Of a stretch of 64,000 nucleotides of DNA, positions 61,273 through 64,000 are shown in pieces. A program made the translations under genes and the position numbers. How positions within the stretch are numbered: position 1 is the first letter of the stretch; each line of letters opens with the position of its first letter. The notes beneath the pieces were generated by a model that was not told the DNA's origin, ran no database searches, and was given only the letters and a program-made list of their open reading frames with translations. This DNA is from Pedobacter schmidteae (lineage in GTDB: Bacteria > Bacteroidota > Bacteroidia > Sphingobacteriales > Sphingobacteriaceae), in assembly GCF_900564155.1 (NCBI RefSeq), contig NZ_LS999839.1, positions 5,205,097 to 5,269,096 on the forward strand. Direction: 5' to 3'.

Positions 61273-62769
61273 ATGACGCTTTCGGCTATGAAGAATAACT
61301 ACACAATCGATTGGAAAATACCTCATTTAGATAAAACAAAATGTGCCAGCCAGATTGAAGATTTTGTGATCAACGCCATCAAATCAAAAAACCTGCATGC
61401 CGGCAATACGGTTCCACCCTATCGCGAACTGGCCGCCATCAATAACGTAAGCGACAGCTCGGTTAGAAGAGCGTATACGAAACTTACTGATGGCAACTGG
61501 CTTAGCAGCACCCGGGGCTCGGGAACCTTTGTTTCGGTAAGTAATCCCACCGAAAGTATTACGCCAAAAAAATCAGGATTTACAGAGCATTTTCCGGCAG
61601 GACTGGCTTTTCTGAATAAGAGAGAAGAACAGCTGGCCAGTAAACATATCCGCCAGCCTTTTACCGGTGTGGGTACCGATTTCCCAAGTCCGGCCTCTTT
61701 TCCGGAGCAGAAATTTTCGGAATATTACAACCGCCATCGCGAAGCCAGTAGAAACCTGAGCCAGGCCGAACTGCTAAATGCATACGATGCAGATCACCTG
61801 AAAGATGCATTGATAGAACATTTGAACCGCAAACGTGATTTTGGCCTGAAGCACAATATGATTGATGTGATCAGGGGTAGAAAAAACTGCCTCGACAGGG
61901 TGTTTAAGGTACTCATTAGTCCGGGTGATGTGGTAATCAATACTTCGCCATATGATGTAAGGTTATCGGCCGCATTGGAAAAACGGGAAGCAAGGGTATA
62001 CACAGTAAGCCGCAGCGAAGAGGATTTTATTGAACGGATAAAACAGGTATTGGCCTACACAAAGGTAAGAGCCATACATATCCGTCCGCAATGCAGTTTT
62101 CCGGAAGGCTTTGAGCTAAGTACCGAAAACTGCGAAACCCTGATAAAACTGGCCAGAAAACATAGGGTATGCATTATTGAAGAGGAAGATGAACATGAAT
62201 TTTGGTATGGCAGCACACCCTACCGCCCCCTGGCCTGCTACGATCACGACGGCTATGTAATTTATATGGGTGCCCTGAGTAAAGCGACACCCGACACCAT
62301 TGCGTTAAGGTTAATTATTGCCTCCAGTCAGTTTATCAACGAATTACATGCCCTCCCCAATCCATCCATCGAAAACAGGGATGTGATTAAGGAAAAAGCA
62401 ATTGCCGATATGATCCTGAATGGTGATATGGCCGATTACGCCAGGCAAATCAGACTCAAATCTAAAGCTTATCGCGATGAGCTGGATATTGTACTCAATA
62501 ATCATTTGGGTAGATATCTGAATTATGAAGTACCTGAAAATGGCCTTACTTTTTGGCTGAAATTTAAAGATAACATTGATTTAAATATACTACTGGGCAA
62601 ACTGGAAGGTATGGGTATTCCTGTGCCTTATCATCCCAACAATCAGAAAACCTCCGAAAAAGTCAACTATATGATGCTGGGTTTTGGCGCCTTCGATATT
62701 AATGAAGCCGAAGGGGCAGCCAAAATGCTGAACATGATTATTGAGGATATGGATATCAGCGAACAGTAA
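61273..62769 (+). CDS. MocR/GabR-type regulator (GntR wHTH fused to aminotransferase-like domain)
   Basis: A 498-residue fusion. The winged-helix GntR domain covers about 25-90 (VPPYRELAAINNVSDSSVRRAY, WLSSTRGSGTFVS). The class I/II aminotransferase-like domain covers about 130-495. The PLP-lysine candidate is Lys337 in GALSKAT. The segment that is normally EDDYDSEF, with the Asp that holds the pyridine nitrogen, is EEEDEHEF here (303-310), so PLP binding may be weak or altered. The start may be 61273 or the second Met at 61288. It is divergent from the third MauE-like gene, with direct repeats between them, and ends at a clear terminator. Confidence 0.88.
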   Translation: MTLSAMKNNYTIDWKIPHLDKTKCASQIEDFVINAIKSKNLHAGNTVPPYRELAAINNVSDSSVRRAYTKLTDGNWLSSTRGSGTFVSVSNPTESITPKKSGFTEHFPAGLAFLNKREEQLASKHIRQPFTGVGTDFPSPASFPEQKFSEYYNRHREASRNLSQAELLNAYDADHLKDALIEHLNRKRDFGLKHNMIDVIRGRKNCLDRVFKVLISPGDVVINTSPYDVRLSAALEKREARVYTVSRSEEDFIERIKQVLAYTKVRAIHIRPQCSFPEGFELSTENCETLIKLARKHRVCIIEEEDEHEFWYGSTPYRPLACYDHDGYVIYMGALSKATPDTIALRLIIASSQFINELHALPNPSIENRDVIKEKAIADMILNGDMADYARQIRLKSKAYRDELDIVLNNHLGRYLNYEVPENGLTFWLKFKDNIDLNILLGKLEGMGIPVPYHPNNQKTSEKVNYMMLGFGAFDINEAEGAAKMLNMIIEDMDISEQ

Positions 62770-62848
62770 ACATTTCCTAAAACTTCGTCAACCTTAGAAC
62801 GATAAGGAAATATTTTTTCTTACGACCTATTTTTATTTTTAAAAATTT

Positions 62849-62879
62849 AAACGACAAGTTAACGCTTGTCGTTTTTTTT
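62849..62879 (+). terminator. Rho-independent terminator of the MocR-like gene
   Basis: The arms ACGACAAG (62851-62858) and CTTGTCGT (62865-62872) pair perfectly with a 6-nt loop and are followed by a run of eight T. It lies 80 bp after the stop codon at 62769. Confidence 0.88.
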
Positions 62880-62991
62880 ATTGATTCCTGACTACAACAA
62901 CTATCATAAGTAAAGTTAACATATACAATTGAGAAATATGTCGGCAATCATTTTTAAAAATTAGAGTAATCCTTTGGGGGATTTTAATTTA

Positions 62992-63128
62992 TGAACAAAA
63001 TGAACAAGCATCCTCTCTCCGCATTAATTGCCTGACAATTTACTAGTTAGACACTACATCAAAAACTAAAGTCTTTCGTCGGCCAACCATGATAAGAATC
63101 CATTTAATCAAACTGAACAATATGAACA
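62992..63128 (+). promoter_or_regulatory. Two TGAAC double-word boxes
   Basis: TGAACAAAATGAACA (62992-63006) is identical to the core at 38515, and TGAACAATATGAACA lies at 63114-63128. Both precede the secreted-protein gene at 63226 by roughly 100 and 220 bp. Confidence 0.4.
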
Positions 63129-63225
63129 AAAAATAACCCCATGTTGTAGCCTAGTTTTGTAATAAGGGATAAGGAAAATAGCCTTTACAAAACAGAAAAG
63201 GCGGTTTTACAGAATTTAAATCGAA

Positions 63226-64000
63226 ATGTTAATGCGCTCACCCAAACTTAAAAACATATCCATTTACTGCTTGCTATTAGTTTTAATAGCGATGGTTGCG
63301 GGTATGGAAGAAGTGAAGGGGCAAACGTATGCAAGTACTGCCCGAGTATTGTCTGGGACAGTTGCTGGCATATCAAATGCTGCATTACCAGATAATTCTT
63401 ACGCTACAATGACCGTGGACGGAGGCCTTTTCCCTACTAAAACGTCCATACAATTATTATTCTCTTCTAGTGATATAGTTCCAGCAAATACGCCAGTATA
63501 TGTGAAGGTAAACGCTTCGACTAACATTACAATTACTGGCTATTCTGGAGGCACATCATCATCATTGGGTTCACCAATCACTTTGGTTACTTCGAGCACA
63601 GTATATAATTCCCGTGATAACAATTATTTTATCGCGGTTAGCTCCTCTTCCTCATTTAATTCACTTAAAATAGAATTTGCAGGTACATTACTTGGTCCAA
63701 CTACTGCAAACCTATTTCACGCCTTTTACAATATCCCAAACCCAGCAGATTGTGGAGTCGGCTTCGCTACATCGGTTACTACATCAGGAGTTCCTTTGTT
63801 GGGAGGAGGAGTAACTGATCCGTATAAAGCCATCGACACTGACCCTAATTCCTTTGCTCATATGAATTTAGGCGCAATAGGCCTCTTAGCAACAGTAAAC
63901 GAAAATGTTCATTTCTCCACGCTCTCCAATGCCGGGGATGCAGTTCGGGCAACATTTTCCATCCCCCCTTCTTTTTTAGCCTCCGTTGGTCTTTTAAGTA
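63226..64000 (+). CDS. Large secreted surface protein, 5' part (continues beyond the window)
   Basis: I translated the open frame from the ATG at 63226 (a second ATG lies at 63232): about 258 codons without a stop to the window edge. The N terminus has a signal peptide (LKNISIYCLLLVLIAMVAG, with probable cleavage after VKGQ near residue 33). The mature part is Ser/Thr/Gly-rich with strand-like segments (SNAALPDNSYATMTVDGG, SGGTSSSLGSPITLVTSS, KAIDTDPNSFAHMNLGA). This matches the style of long Bacteroidota adhesins or Ig-like-repeat surface proteins, often ending in a T9SS or gliding-type C-terminal domain, which cannot be seen here. No family can be named from this part. Confidence 0.75.
   Translation, partial: MLMRSPKLKNISIYCLLLVLIAMVAGMEEVKGQTYASTARVLSGTVAGISNAALPDNSYATMTVDGGLFPTKTSIQLLFSSSDIVPANTPVYVKVNASTNITITGYSGGTSSSLGSPITLVTSSTVYNSRDNNYFIAVSSSSSFNSLKIEFAGTLLGPTTANLFHAFYNIPNPADCGVGFATSVTTSGVPLLGGGVTDPYKAIDTDPNSFAHMNLGAIGLLATVNENVHFSTLSNAGDAVRATFSIPPSFLASVGLLS

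Larger units (their letters stand above)
62770..63225. other. 456-bp intergenic region with terminator and two TGAAC boxes
   Basis: No gene seen. Contains the MocR terminator (62849-62879) and two double TGAAC words, TGAACAAAATGAACA at 62992-63006 and TGAACAATATGAACA at 63114-63128, ahead of the secreted-protein gene at 63226. Confidence 0.6.

Overview
The window looks like chromosomal DNA of a Bacteroidota species in the family Sphingobacteriaceae, most like Pedobacter. The evidence is several SusC/SusD outer-membrane pairs, ECF sigma/FecR cascades feeding a SusC with an STN domain, DUF5017 and DUF6520-type proteins, start sites without strong Shine-Dalgarno sequences, and moderate GC. The genus is an inference. 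No tRNA, rRNA or CRISPR array was seen.

Region 1 (1-30.3 kb, all minus strand) is a glycan-capture and sugar-oxidation locus. It holds a partial SusC at the left edge, a complete SusC/SusD/DUF5017 set, four carbohydrate-esterase-type hydrolases, a beta-helix protein and a Gfo/Idh/MocA oxidoreductase. A tight operon (15.6-7.1 kb) encodes an Nramp-like transporter without the metal-binding motifs, an epimerase/dehydrogenase, a DHDPS/NAL-type aldolase, an enolase-superfamily dehydratase, a GDSL esterase, an azurin-like copper protein, a beta-propeller dehydrogenase and cytochrome c. A second sugar dehydrogenase fused to cytochrome c lies at 25.4-26.9 kb. The set reads as periplasmic aldose oxidation followed by a non-phosphorylative sugar-acid route. 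Five near-identical palindromes with a central CG, of LacI-operator type, precede five of these transcription units. A sterol-desaturase-type hydroxylase and an Omp85-type barrel with an unusual N-terminal domain close the region.

Region 2 (30.4-38.5 kb) is core metabolism: D-lactate dehydrogenase, an FMN reductase, two small hypothetical genes, and a compact oxidative pentose-phosphate operon (glucokinase, gnd, zwf, pgl) ending in a clear terminator. A DinB-like gene and a decapitated Rpn-nuclease relic follow.

Region 3 (38.6-51.9 kb, plus strand) is an array of ECF sigma/FecR pairs: three intact pairs, plus a FecR fragment and a decaying sigma gene. It leads into SusC (with STN domain), SusD and a TlpA-like thioredoxin. 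Base composition drops sharply within susC, at the junction of the carboxypeptidase-like domain and the plug, which suggests that the receptor barrel and everything behind it were exchanged.

Region 4 (51.9-61.2 kb, mostly minus) holds an IS256-family relic and a small module of two homologous secreted Cys-containing peptides, a membrane-anchored propeller-like protein and a MauE/DoxX-like redox membrane protein. Two further MauE-like paralogues sit beside Crp-like, AraC-like and MocR-like regulators. An 81-bp tandem repeat array and an intact Rpn nuclease are also here. The peptide/MauE module is the best candidate in the window for an undescribed system.

Region 5 (61.2-64 kb, plus) carries the MocR-like regulator, its terminator, and the start of a secreted protein cut by the window edge.
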